From Patiria miniata (taxonomy: Eukaryota > Echinodermata > Asteroidea > Valvatida > Asterinidae): a DNA stretch of 64,000 nucleotides. This document shows positions 1 through 10,504 of the stretch, piece by piece. Numbering within the stretch: position 1 is the first letter of the stretch; each line of letters opens with the position of its first letter. The position numbers and the translations under genes are program-made. Under the pieces are notes generated by a model. It searched no databases. It saw only the letters and a program-made list of their open reading frames with translations, and was not told the origin of the DNA. The stretch lies in assembly GCF_015706575.1 (NCBI RefSeq), contig NW_024037074.1, forward strand, positions 124,001 to 188,000, in the 5' to 3' direction.

Positions 1-1983
1 GTGTAGATGGCATCGGTGAGTGCAACTGGCATTTATTTTTATTTATGCAATCTCTTCATTTTGTGTGTGTATGCGCTCCGTTCACAAGTACCCCCTCGCC
101 TGGATATAAAGTGTGCACACATGTACATAATGCGCCTGTTATGAAAACCGCCTGTTATGAAAACCGCAACAGAAAGTTTCGGGAATTTTTTTCTCAGTTA
201 TTCCCCTAATTTCTCGTCAGGTCTTCATGAAACTTGGCCCTGGATAAATTGTGCAAAAGTTTCAGTATCATGTCTTCTTATTTTCATTGGCTTGGCGCTT
301 ACAAAAGTAAGTATTTTCACAGAGGTTTCCATTTTGCAAAAGCCGTAGATCAGCGTTCATGTTTGATTGGATCGGCTGTCGAGGGGCGTGGCCTATTAGT
401 AGCTAATGCTGATCAATTCTAACCAATCAGAATGCAAAACACAGAAAGATTGACAGGTGTACATATTGTGCATTGTCTATTATGTCTGTCAGGAATTAAT
501 TATTGAAAAGAAAGAAACAAGTCACAAAAGACTTAAACCCTTGTCATCCCCTTTGCTGACCAATATGTTGGCTTACTTTTGTGGCATGAATATTGAGGGT
601 ATAGGCCTATGTTTGTACTTTCAACATTGACCAGCAAGCTCTTTTACTCAGTAGGGATTTTTCAACAATTACATTTGTACAAGCAAGAATTAGGTTTTCA
701 ATACAAAATTCAGGAAAATCACTGTTTATTTAAATGTTGCTAGTGTACACTTTTGTGTATTTTATCACTGATCTTGCTTTACACGCAAATTTGTTTGTCC
801 TATAGAAAAGTGTGTGACTTTTAGAAACATGGTTTGCCCTGCAATTTTTTTTTCTCGAATATTACTAGGTAGCAGAAAGACTTAAGAGCTCAAACACCGA
901 TTTGGTACATTTCTGTATTATTTGTGTTTAGAGTTTTAAATTACACAAGGAAAAAGCAGCTTTAATGAACATATGAAAAGCAGCAATTCCTCGGATACCG
1001 TGCAAATTAAGATACATCTTGTATGATGCTAACTTTACAACAACATTCATATTTTACAGCATTCATTTTTCAGTTACCCAAATTCAAAGTACCCTTGAGT
1101 CCATCTAAAAGAAATATTAGAATATTGCTTTGCAGTTGAACATCATACAGACATAGAGCTCATAATGTAATACAACAGACTAGTGGTGCTACACAGATTA
1201 TGTACAATAATAGAGCATGCAAATCTCGCCAGTTCACATTCACTTTTCATGTGAACATCTTGGTACCAAACACTGACTAGTCTAGCCACAGACTCCCGTG
1301 TTTGAATTCACCCAGTGAACGGAAGTGGAGGTCCACATTTCTTCAATTTACTATAGTAATCAACTTGCAATATTTTTTGAATGTGTTGTAAATTGGAATG
1401 ATTTTTTTCTTGTTCAGAACCCATTCTTTGCCCTTGACTGGATAAACCTAGTAAAATCACCTAGGTTTTTGAGGTCAACTTGCACGCTCTATTGACAGAA
1501 GTGAGGAAGACATTGCTGACTTTAACTATCAACTACATTTTTTTCCAGCTAGTAGCTGTGTAGACACCTTTAATACACCAGACTTAAATCCCATACTGTA
1601 CATCTAAAGCCTACAATGGTCTCGTGTATTATATATCTGTGTTCTGCAGCAAAAAAAGTCTATACAATGCATTTCTCCTTGCTAAAGGGTTTTTTAAGAA
1701 ACTTCGAACAAAAATTCTGCACTTTATATGGTTTTCAAAAAATATTTTCCACGTTGTGCTACATGTATGCACAAAGATTGGTGTAATGTATTTGGAATCA
1801 GATGCTCCTAATGCATAACTTGCAACTTTGTTGATCTGTTACTTAGGCTGTGTCTGAAACGGGCTTCTAGAGCTATGGCTACGGCTATTGTCAGATTGTT
1901 CCCATGTAATTGTTTTGGGTGAAGACCTAGACAATATAGCTCTAGCCATATCAATTTTTTTAATCTGTTCATTTGTGCATCAG
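1..1983. other. Non-coding stretch upstream of the TRMT2A-like exon
   Basis: No supported exon or known repeat was recognised here. The sequence is AT-rich and every reading frame is closed at short intervals. A short segment near 71-108 (GCTCCGTTCACAAGTACCCC) recurs at about 39,030 in the left arm of the large inverted repeat, so part of this stretch is shared repeat sequence. The 3' end is a pyrimidine-containing intron end that leads into the CAG acceptor at 1981-1983. Confidence 0.6.
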
Positions 1984-2141
1984 GTCTTGACCCACAAGAT
2001 AACCATTCCACCAGCACCTCTGACGTACCGGTGACTGGTGCTGCCATAACGGATCCTTATCACTATCTGACACAACAGCACTTCACCTCAGAGATCTTCA
2101 AGATTGAGATCCAAAATCTCCCAAGACACTTTGGATTTGCG
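1984..2141 (+). CDS. TRMT2A: Single internal exon resembling the N-terminal part of tRNA (uracil-5-)-methyltransferase homolog A
   Basis: A CAG acceptor (1981-1983) precedes and a GTGAGT donor (2142) follows an open frame that begins with two bases of a split codon. It encodes about 52 residues ending TSEIFKIEIQNLPRHFGFA. That matches the sequence just before and at the start of the RNA-recognition domain of vertebrate TRMT2A, which carries a very similar FTSEIFK...LQNVPRH segment. TRMT2A methylates U54 of cytosolic tRNA, and the N-terminal domain helps bind RNA. The rest of the RRM and the methyltransferase domain were not found downstream, where MITEs and an opposite-strand GPCR lie. The exon is therefore either part of a gene with very long introns or an orphan duplicate. 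Family assignment rests on about 20 residues. Confidence 0.55.
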
Positions 2142-2253
2142 GTGAGTTTGCTCCCTTAACATTGGACCCTGAATAACAATAACCATACAGTTTGTGCCTT
2201 TTTATAGGAGTATGTATGTATTGTGCTCCATGCTTGGGATTTGTCAAGGTCTG

Positions 2254-2764
2254 TTAAAGCTACAGTCCATCATTTGTAATTTATGCATTTTGTTCGTTTG
2301 AAGCAACAAAAGAGTTCAAAATCTAATGAAGGATACTGAGCAACTAACCTGATGAAGTTTCAGCTAAGCTTCAGCTGTACATTCCGAGAAAAACAGCATT
2401 CAAAGATCTCAATTTCAAATCAAAAGTTACTGAATCATGTTTTGAATTGTTTTGAATTGCAGCTGTATGCGACGTCGCGCACTGATCCGACGAATTATAA
2501 CAACCCTGCGCGCGTGTGCGTCGTTCCAATACTTGTGCGCGCTGCGCTGAATAACAAAACGAACTACTAATTTAAATTTTCCTACGGTGCTTCTTAAGAA
2601 TCACCGTTGGAAATGCCTTCTTTCGTTGATTACTTCAAAATAACAGCTTCCCAGAAAGAATAATTTCACAGGGAGTTTAGCTCCCTTACTATCTTTCAAC
2701 CAAGTTTGTTTTTTAACAATAATTTACTTTTCGGATGGCTGCAAATGATGGACTCTAGCTTTAA
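2254..2764. mobile_element. TTAA-bounded MITE, copy 1
   Basis: The segment begins TTAAAGCTACAGTCCATCAT and ends with the near reverse complement (ATGATGGACTCTAGCTTTAA), giving terminal inverted repeats of about 26 bases with TTAA at each outer edge. It has no coding capacity. A related copy in the same orientation lies at 3353-3885. Terminal TTAA is the target-site hallmark of piggyBac-type transposons, so a non-autonomous piggyBac-like MITE is the best guess. A CpG-rich core sits near 2,470-2,545. Confidence 0.7.
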
Positions 2765-3352
2765 TAACAGCATCAAAAGGCTGTAAAGTGAATTTCACTA
2801 AAACATGAAATATCCCAGCCCTGTGTTTGTATGAAAGTAATGACCACATTTTACGCACACTTTTTTGCAATGCCCGTGCACATGTTCACAATTGTTTCTA
2901 ATGTTGCTGTGATATTGATTTAGGTATTTTACACTTCACAGCTTTGGGATTTTCTGTATAATTTATGAACCTAAAATTAATTGCATTGTACATGTGTAAA
3001 AGTTTGTACATTTAAGTATCTCATTGGCTGCATGCTATGTGCTAATTAACGCAACAGTCACATCAAACTTGATCAAAAGACAAAACACTTTTGTTAACAT
3101 TCCTTTCCCCTCAAACAGCAGTGACACTGAAGTTCCAGCTCATGACATCGCTGTATTGCTCATGAATATGGAATATTTTAAAGCCTGAAACATCCAAAGA
3201 CTTGGAATATAGTTCCTGAAATTAAAACCTCAAAATCTGTTTAAAGGCACTTTAAAAAAAACTTTATTTACAGTGAACAATTTCAGGGTTATCCATATGT
3301 TAGTACCAATACATGTACATTGTCACACTGAAAAAAGTAACAAACAAGCTCA

Positions 3353-3885
3353 TTAAAAGGAAGGGTAGATCATTTGTCATTTGTGCATTTTTTTTTTCAT
3401 TTGAAGCTACAAAAGTGCTCAAAATCTAAAAACGGGTGCTTAACAACTAACATGATGAAGTTTTAGCTCTGTGAATGCAGTATTCCAAACATATACTCTA
3501 GGATCTCAGGTTCAATTCAAAAGTTGCTGAGTCATGTTTTATATTGCGTCCGAATTCAGCCCCAGGGACACATTCTCATTCAGTCAATTGCAGCTACGCG
3601 ATGTCATGCACTGAACTGACGAATAATGGCAACCTAGTGTGCGTGTTCGTCGTGTCAACGCTTGCGCGCACATATTCATGGATTCACCGAATTTACAAAC
3701 CAACTACGTGAACTAACTTGATGCATCGTTGGAAATGGCTTTCTTTCATTGTTTCCTTCAAAATGACAGCATGTCAGAAAGAATGATTTCACAGGGAGTT
3801 TAGTGCCATTAAAACCAAAAGCCTTTTAACAATAATTTTGTCAGTTACTTTTTGGATAGCTGCAAATGATCTACTCTACCTTTAA
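3353..3885. mobile_element. TTAA-bounded MITE, copy 2
   Basis: Diverged copy of the element at 2254-2764. It starts TTAAAAGGAAGGGTAGATCA and ends TGATCTACTCTACCTTTAA, again giving inverted ends with TTAA at the outer edge. The interior follows copy 1 in order: the run of T, TTTGAAGC, CAAAATCTA, AACTAACATGATGAAG, a CpG-rich core and a closing TTCACAGGGAGTTTAG. The two copies are about 590 bases apart and differ by many substitutions, so they look like separate old insertions rather than a recent tandem duplication. Confidence 0.7.
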
Positions 3886-4304
3886 TTACGAACAAAAGTT
3901 TGATTCAAATAATTAAACTATTTGGGATTTGTTAATTTCTGAACCTTTTACATACATACATTGCATGAATACCAGCTGTTCCCTTTACTGATAGTTGGTT
4001 GCAATCTGCTCTGGGCGGGCCTCAGCCCTGCACATTACTGATGTCATGGTGCGTACATGTATTGGCAATTCGCTGAAGTAAAACACATTTCAACTCCAGC
4101 ATATTGTGTTGTTAATGTTTCTCGATGTCAAATCTACTTAATTGGCATTCCAATGAAGAAGATGTATGAAACGGCCTTAAATCTACTCTACACTTTGAAC
4201 GCAGCAAGTTCAAAAGCAGCACTCACTCTACACACTGCTGCCCTTAAAGACAGCTTGCACTTATCAGGTACCAGTGAACATTGTTCTTGACAACTTTCCA
4301 AAGA

Positions 4305-5741
4305 TTAAATCCCTTCTGGTTCTGGATGTGCATACTGCTGCCCTTGTGCTGATGGCTCGGTGCCAGTCAGCCCAGGACATTGTTCCTGAGTACCTGCAAG
4401 TGACTGCTGGCTCTCTGCTGGTTCTGGATGTTCACACTGTTCCCCTTGCATGGATAGCTTGCAGTCAGTCAGACTAGAGCATTGTTCCTGATGGGAACTT
4501 GCAAGGGCTGGGGTCCCTGCTGGTTCTGCATGTACCTCAACATGCACTTGAACATGCTGCTGACTGTGCATGGATGCCTTGCTGCTGCTTTGCCTGGAAC
4601 ATTGTTCTTGACAGCTGTCCAGTGACTGCTGACTCGCTGTTTGTTGTGCATGCCCTTGGCTTGGTGGCTTGCTGCTGCTTGGCCTGGCAGCATGGTGCTC
4701 TTGGTCATTTTCTGCCTGTGGAATCACACAAAGCTCAATCTGCTTCCCTGGCTGCGATGGTCGGCTGGGATTCCGTCTTGGGCAGCAACGACAGCACAGT
4801 TTGAGGAATGAGAAAGCCTTGACTACAGCTTCACGATAGTCAACGTTTGTGGCACTGTAGACCAGGGAATTTATTGAGCTATTGATCAGTTGCAAAATTT
4901 CAATGCATATAGTCAGAATATGTATTGTCTCTCCAAGTTCCAGATTGGCAACAATCTCAGCAGGTGAAGTATAATTGGATGACACTACACGTGCATGTAT
5001 TGCCATAATTGCAGTTGCAACAGTCAGTGAGTTCAGAATGAAGAAAACAGCAGTGTTGATGATAACCATGCAGAGGACCTTGCCTGCTTGCTTGGGACGG
5101 TTCGGGAACAGGGCTGATTGCTTGCATACTTTCCATACTACATAGATGTACAAAGCAAGAGTTGCTATCGAAGAGACAATGTTGATAATGGAAAGAATCC
5201 AAAAGTAGACTTTATCGAAGACAGCTTCTGTTAATGGTACGAAAATCAGAATCACACCAACAATAATTGTTGGCACCCAAAGTCCTGCTGATATCTTTGC
5301 TGCTCGAGATTTAGAGGCCTTTTCTTTGAAAGTTATAGGATTGCGCACTGCAGAGAATCTCTCAGCTGCTATGGTAACCACAAAGAAATTAGAAGTAGCG
5401 ATGAACGTGCATTGGCCACTTGATATTGCATTGTTGACCAACAAGTTGTACTCTGTAGGTGAAGACAGTGCAAATATGAAGTAATTCATAAGGTAGAGGG
5501 AGTCAGCCACAGCCAGATTGGATAAGTAGATGTTGATGATTGTACGCATGGACTTCACTCGAATGACTGTGAAGAGAAAGACAAAGTTTAAGCAGAGGCC
5601 GATTGGTGCAATGATTTCAGCACTTAACCATGTTATTTGTTTAGTTCTTTCTCCACTCATGTAAAAGTTCTCACGATGCTTTTCAACTTCAGTTTTCCAC
5701 CCAGTTGATGGAGTGGAGCTGTTTTGGTAGCCATCACCCAT
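4305..5741 (-). CDS. Intronless class A (rhodopsin-like) G protein-coupled receptor with a long repetitive tail
   Basis: A 478-residue single-exon reading frame. Seven hydrophobic segments lie at about residues 38-60, 71-91, 111-135, 149-170, 179-203, 221-247 and 273-296. Class A landmarks are the TM1 Asn (N52), LAVAD in TM2 (76-80), the TM3 Cys (C111), ERF in place of DRY (127-129), Trp in TM4 (W155) and NSLVY in place of NPxxY (291-295). TM6 lacks the usual CWxP motif. A CCRCC cluster at 316-320, after TM7, could be palmitoylated. The last 160 residues are Gln/Ser-rich and contain three spaced copies of a QEQC motif (378, 418, 452) within loosely repeated blocks. NSS near the N-terminus is a possible glycosylation site; no signal peptide is apparent. 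The ligand cannot be read. The degenerate motifs fit a lineage-specific orphan receptor. Upstream in-frame context and the TM layout support the ATG at 5741. Confidence 0.88.
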   Translation of the reverse strand: MGDGYQNSSTPSTGWKTEVEKHRENFYMSGERTKQITWLSAEIIAPIGLCLNFVFLFTVIRVKSMRTIINIYLSNLAVADSLYLMNYFIFALSSPTEYNLLVNNAISSGQCTFIATSNFFVVTIAAERFSAVRNPITFKEKASKSRAAKISAGLWVPTIIVGVILIFVPLTEAVFDKVYFWILSIINIVSSIATLALYIYVVWKVCKQSALFPNRPKQAGKVLCMVIINTAVFFILNSLTVATAIMAIHARVVSSNYTSPAEIVANLELGETIHILTICIEILQLINSSINSLVYSATNVDYREAVVKAFSFLKLCCRCCPRRNPSRPSQPGKQIELCVIPQAENDQEHHAARPSSSKPPSQGHAQQTASQQSLDSCQEQCSRQSSSKASMHSQQHVQVHVEVHAEPAGTPALASSHQEQCSSLTDCKLSMQGEQCEHPEPAESQQSLAGTQEQCPGLTGTEPSAQGQQYAHPEPEGI

Positions 5742-6689
5742 AGTTCATGCACAATGTAGCATTGAGCTCCGTGAGCCACATGTTGTTCAGATGCAGCAAA
5801 GAATGTTCTTCTCTATTTCAAGATCACTCCAGATTTATACTTACAGGGATTGTAAGACCTTGAGCAAAGTGTAATTGAAACAGAAAGTTTCTTGTTCTTT
5901 TCCTTCTTTTTCCCCCAACATTTCTGTCCGATTTTAATGCATGTGACTATCTTGTGGTATCAGTTCCTGTAACCAAAGCAGATGCATGTGAGTCAGTTTC
6001 ACTACTTGCACTGACATGGAATCTGAGAATTAAATTTGTTTCAGTTTTAATGATTGGCTCCAGATTAAACATGCGTATTGTGTACATGTAATTGTTTTTT
6101 TATACAAGTCGTTCCTTCACAAGGCATAAATGCCACTCAATGTGAGGGCTACCGCACAAGAAGAAAAGACAGAAAAAGAAAGAGGATGATAGAAAATGAA
6201 GACAATTAAGTTTAGTGTGTATGAGAGATGCATGTTCACATTGCGTTATACAGGGTGATTAAAATAAAAAGTGACCCGCCCTCAAGATTTTTTTTCTTAC
6301 AAGGAATGCGATAATATTGAAAGCTAAATGAGCTAAGTGAGAATTACAGATTACACACAAGTATTCAAATACAAATGAGATTTTAATAATTGAAATCAAG
6401 AGAATTTTTACTATCAAGTTGTGTGTTTTGAATATGAGAAGCAAGTTAACTCTCTTTTTTCTTCGAAATATCGATGGTGATTTTTGTATCTTTTCCTTTG
6501 CAAGTTCTCGTTCATTCATGGAGGTGGGAAAACAATTGATGTTTCATTATCCGCATTGGGAGATGTATTATCAGTTCGCAACACGGTAATTGATAAGTGG
6601 TGGACAGCCAAGTTTTGTGATCATTTTATTGAAATAGACATGAATTGGGAATAGAGTTTGCAATTTAAGTGAAATTTTCACAGTTAATG
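5742..6689. other. Intergenic stretch between the GPCR start and a hAT-like element
   Basis: This includes the presumed 5' flank of the minus-strand GPCR. No clear TATA or CpG island was seen. A reading frame near 6,260-6,520 (-) is hydrophobic and AT-driven and has no recognisable domain, so it is not called. Confidence 0.5.
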
Positions 6690-7732
6690 CAGACTTGTAT
6701 TCGAGTCACGAAACATCGAATCCCAGTCCGAGTCCAAGTCACATTTCTCGAGTCTAAGTCCGAGTCCTGAGTCCTCCAGGTCAAGTCCGAGTCAGAGAGT
6801 CACAAAGCTTGAGTCCAAGTCCAAGTCACGAGTCACCTCTTTGTATCAAAAAACGTACATTTTAGGGAATTCAGAGATTCAGAGTCACCTTTGGTATAGT
6901 ATCGAAATACATACATTTCAGGTGCTGTAAATTTTCATTTTTCCCCACAGCTTTTCTCTAATTTTCTTACAAAATGAGGAGTTCATTTGCAAAAACAGTT
7001 ATAAAGGCAATTCAGACAAAACTGGTATTGGCCTAACTTTTGCATTTAAAGTTCAGGCGTTTCAAATATCTTTTTTTAGACTTCTATATACGTGAAAGGT
7101 GGCGATTGAAGTAGGACGTAGTGCCGGTTTTCTCCTCTATTTTCTTCCTGCAGAACTTGCATTCTGCACTTGATCTTCCATTGGCATTTCTCTTGAAGTT
7201 AAGATATCCAAAATTGACAATTTTTGGATTGGATGCCATCATGATCTACATACGTTGCAACTTGCATGTAACGTTACCGAAACGGGCAGATCAGCAGACT
7301 ATTCATATCGCGTTATCGCGATACGACAGCAATACACGTGTGAACGACAGGATGTCTGACAAGAAAAGTCTGGTACATTGTACCTTACCCTATCAATCTT
7401 GCACCAATGCAGTATTGCGTGTTGATGGCGGGGTACAAGTTTCAGTACATTGATTTCTATAAGTCAATATATCGGTAACCGGCCACGGCCACGCATGCAC
7501 CACATCGAGCGCCCTGTACATGTATTGCACATTAAAGAAAACGATCAAATTATATATGTGCGCGTGTGCAGTGCGGTAATTTCCGTCGAGTCACAAGTCA
7601 GTTCAAGTCCAAGTCCGAGTCCGTAGCCCCGAGTCCGAGTCCGAGTCGTAAGTCAAAGTGACTCAAGTCCCAGTCCGAGTCATTAAAAATGTAACTCGAG
7701 TCCGAGTCCAAATCACGAGTCATACAAGTCTG
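6690..7732. mobile_element. Non-autonomous hAT-like element with GAGTC-rich subterminal repeats, copy 1
   Basis: The left end CAGACTTGTATTCGAGTCAC and the right end GAGTCATACAAGTCTG are inverted (CAGACTTGTA is shared exactly). Inside each end lies a cluster of GAGTCC/AAGTCC/GAGTCA repeats (about 6,707-6,838 and 7,588-7,725). A CAG start and subterminal short repeats fit the hAT superfamily. The 8-base flanks (AGTTAATG and ATAAGATG) match only partly, so the target-site duplication is uncertain. There is no transposase frame inside. Confidence 0.65.
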
Positions 7733-8793
7733 ATAAGATGTACTTTATTGTTTTTTTATTAACATAGAACAAGCCAATTATTTTAAACATTTTTTTTCAA
7801 ATTCAGTCAATTTCTTTTTGACTCATCTTGTAGTTGGTTCAACTGGTCACGTGGGAATAAACTTGATGAATACATCTTGAAAATGGCTTTGGGGATAATG
7901 ACAGTATATGGATGTGATTGGACGGAGGAGCAGGTAGTTGGTAGTTGGTTTCAATTTGGTCATGTTACTGATGATGGAAAGTAACATTCACTCAAAACAA
8001 CTTTAAGCACTAATATTACCTTGTACAAAGGTATATGTAGATGTAGACAACAGCAAAAAAAAGAGGAGATTTTCTTTTCTATCAATCCTTGTTGTCTTTT
8101 TCCCAAAAATGAATTGTGTTCTTCCCCTGGATGTTGATTTATTTACCCATACAACAATTCTGTACTTCCCTTCTGTTTGATATTCAATTTGATCTGATAA
8201 GGAATGAAGTCAAATGGAAGTTTTTATTCACAAATCACAATTTGATTTCTGTTCATCAGTTGCCTTTTTTTTCTTTCCTGGGCAAATGTTCGTTGTCATC
8301 TGATCAGAGTTTCTTCTTCACTTTCTGGGGTTGTTGTCATTTGAAATCAGTCTCTGCCTTGCCTGACGATCAAGTTGATGTCGTCATATTCTCAGTTTTG
8401 TTGATGGAACATCTTTGCAAGACAATTTGCAAGGGCTAACTACTTGGTCTAACTACGTAGTGGCATGGTTTAGTACAGGTTTGCGGTACCACCATGTAGA
8501 AGTCTTTTTTGGGAAGATGTGTGGATCTTTTCAGAACCACACATCTTCCCAAAAGAGACTCTGCATGCCTACATGGTGTTACTGCAAACTGCAAACCTTC
8601 ACTAGAACACTGTCTTCCACAAATGTGACAATTGGGAAGGGGAAAGTGTGTTTGTCCATTTTTGTTTGGGGGGGGGGGAATATAATCCCCAACCCCTTTT
8701 CTTCCCCTGACATCCCCCCCCCCCCCCCGCCCCTGATTCTATGTTAATATTTCAATGCTAATCATAATTGTATTGATGATATTTCAATGATAG
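7733..8793. other. Intron or intergenic stretch before the PhnD-like exons
   Basis: No exon could be supported. It contains a hairpin of inverted repeats at about 8,479-8,589 (listed separately), G and C homopolymers at about 8,670-8,730 and a pyrimidine-rich tract. The N-terminal half of the PhnD-like protein should lie upstream but was not recognised. Confidence 0.5.
8479..8589. repeat. Imperfect hairpin of about 48-base arms
   Basis: GTTTGCGGTACCACCATGTA followed by AGTC...GGGAAGATGTGTGG is mirrored by CCACACATCTTCCC...AGACT, then TACATGGTGTTACTGCAAAC. The arms match at most positions around a loop of about 12 bases centred near 8,534. This is the signature of a foldback or deleted MITE. 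No known family was recognised. Confidence 0.6.
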
Positions 8794-8936
8794 ATGTAAA
8801 GTGTTTGAGGACCTACGTGGATCTGTTTGGGCCTACAACTACGTCCATTCACTGAGCGGATTCGGGATTACCCATCGAGGACTCGAAAAGATAGGAGAGA
8901 CCAAGGCCAGTTTCTTCGGTAAAATTATCCAGTCAG
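8794..8936 (+). CDS. PhnD-like periplasmic-binding protein gene, internal exon
   Basis: The first recognisable exon of a gene that continues at 9454-9633 and 11255-11389. It is preceded by a TAG acceptor and followed by a GTAAGA donor, and encodes CKVFEDLRGSVWAYN, then SLSGFGITHRG and a FFGKIIQSG end. In bacterial PhnD-type solute-binding proteins (phosphate/phosphite/phosphonate ABC transporters) the equivalent segment reads like FEDLRG..WAYND..S.SG and forms part of the ligand pocket. The conserved SG at the end continues into SH in the next exon, as in the family. The N-terminal lobe and any signal peptide are missing from the recognisable sequence. Animals do not use ABC importers of this type, so the role is unknown. 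A binding or scavenging function for phosphate-like ligands is inference only. Confidence 0.8.
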
Positions 8937-9090
8937 GTAAGACAAACATCTGTGAAGACTCATTTGTATTGGTCTGCATCTCAATTCTATGTGGATAGTT
9001 GTGAAATTCGAAATTGTGAATTAGAAAGTAGGAATCAACTTTATTCATCCATATAATTATTGATCTTCTTTTTCATATATTTTTTTTTTG

Positions 9091-9395
9091 TTGCCCTTCC
9101 CTGAAGTATTTTGCAAACAGTGTACACATTGAGTTTTGTCCGAGGGTTTGCAAGAAAAAAATCCAACAAGCTTACTTCTGGTTGGACACGAACCCCCAAC
9201 CTTCTGCTTCCTAGTGCAGACGCATTAACCACTCGACCACTGAGCTTGCTGTGGCAAGCTGGCCGTTTGGAGTCTGATGTAGCAGTGCTTAACCCAACTT
9301 TGTTTGTGTAGGAGGTCATTAGTTTGAGTCCCACCTAAGCCTTCGGACAACACTAAGTGCACAGTGTTTACAAAATATGTCAGCGAAGGGCAAAC
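9091..9395. mobile_element. tRNA-like sequence inside a 60-base inverted repeat, intronic copy
   Basis: The left arm (9091-9152, from TTGCCCTTCCCTGAAGTATT) and the right arm (about 9333-9394, ending CAGCGAAGGGCAAA) are reverse complements with mismatches. Between them on the minus strand lies a tRNA-like block (about 9174-9247) with box A TGGTCGAGTGG, a 5-base-pair anticodon-type stem TCTGC/GCAGA and box B GGGGTTCGTGTCC. The same architecture occurs at 10.5-10.9, 25.4-25.6 and 30.6-30.85 kb. The element sits in the intron between PhnD-like exons, and its right half reappears beside the duplicated exon at 50.77-50.84 kb. Confidence 0.7.
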
Positions 9396-9453
9396 AAAAA
9401 TCAAATATAAAAAAGGATAATTTACATCACATACATTTTTTTTTCCTGCCCAG

Positions 9454-9633
9454 GTTCCCATCTGAAGTCCATCCAGATGATCCTTAATAAGACAGCAGAC
9501 GGTACAGGCATCGACTCCAACACCCTGGCCTTACAGATGAAGGCCCATCCTGAGCTGAGGGACAAGCTTCATGTCGTCACCTCTTGGGGGCCTTTGCCTG
9601 TCTACCCTGGGGTGGTCAACTCAGAATTACCTG
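9454..9633 (+). CDS. PhnD-like protein gene, penultimate recognised exon
   Basis: A pyrimidine-rich tract and CAG acceptor (9451-9453) precede it and a GTAGGT donor (9634) follows. The exon begins with two bases completing a Gly codon from the previous exon. It reads SHLKSIQMILNKTADGTGID, then SNTLALQ, a HPELRDKL segment and WGPLPVYPGVV. This is the highly characteristic SHxxS...V..G..D..AIDS order of the PhnD-like domain, followed by the hinge and second lobe. Intron phase in (1) agrees with the upstream exon. Phase out (1) does not agree with the frame needed in the exon at 11255, which hints at a missed microexon or an indel. Confidence 0.85.
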
Positions 9634-9663
9634 GTAGGTACAGTGGACTCTGTGACCAAGTAC

Positions 9664-10125
9664 CAGTGTTGTAGTCGAGTTACCAACGTCGAGTCCAAGT
9701 CCGAGTCCAAGTCTCGAGTCACAAGCCTCGAGTCCGAGTCCGAGTCACAAGTCACTTGTTCTTAGTTGTTCACCAAACTAATCGTTTTTAAAAATTATTT
9801 TTTAATCCTCCATTCTGTCTTTTAAGTATATCCCAGTGTATATAGTTGTGGTTGTACATGTTGTTTAGAGCCAAAATGTGTTTTCCTTTTAATTCCCATC
9901 CCTAAAAAATCTTCCTCCAACCCTTCCCTCCATGTTTTATCATCCAAACAGTATTCCTCAATGATCCTTTCCCATCCCTACGTTAGGTTTTTACTTTTGA
10001 TGAAATTACGTGACTCGAGTCGCGAGTCATCGAGTTCGAGGAGTCATGGTCAAGTCCGAGTCATTTTCCAATGTGACTAGAGTCCAACTCAGATCTGAGT
10101 CCTAGACTCGAGTCCTACAACACTG
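9664..10125. mobile_element. Non-autonomous hAT-like element with GAGTC-rich ends, copy 2 (intronic)
   Basis: The ends CAGTGTTGTAGTCGAGT and ACTCGAGTCCTACAACACTG are inverted. Flanking 8-mers CCAAGTAC (9656-9663) and CCCAGTAA (10126-10133) agree at 6 of 8 positions, as expected for an aged hAT target-site duplication. Subterminal GAGTCC/AAGTCC clusters lie at about 9,676-9,757 and 10,012-10,112. It starts 30 bases after the splice donor at 9634. It carries no coding sequence. Confidence 0.75.
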
Positions 10126-10504
10126 CCCAGTAATCCCTCTTAAGAAAAGGTTTAGGTGGACCTCTTGAACGCATTGTCGCCCAACACCTTGTGCTGATGT
10201 TAAGATATTTGATGATCATAGTGCAGTGTTCATATAGCACTCTTATACAACACTCTCAGATTGCTCACACTTATTACCCCTGTTCATCAGGCCATGAGAA
10301 CACTTTCCTGCTATAAGCTCGAGATCAGCCCTATCTGGTCTGCACCCCCCCCCCACATGTACTCAATGGAGGCAATTGTAGTAATGTATCTTGCCCAAGA
10401 ACACCAGCACCGTGTCCCCTGTCAAGATTGACTCAACATAACATCGTGCATGAGTCAAACACAGGAACCTTTTGACCACAGGACTCTGCATGCTGAATAA
10501 AACT

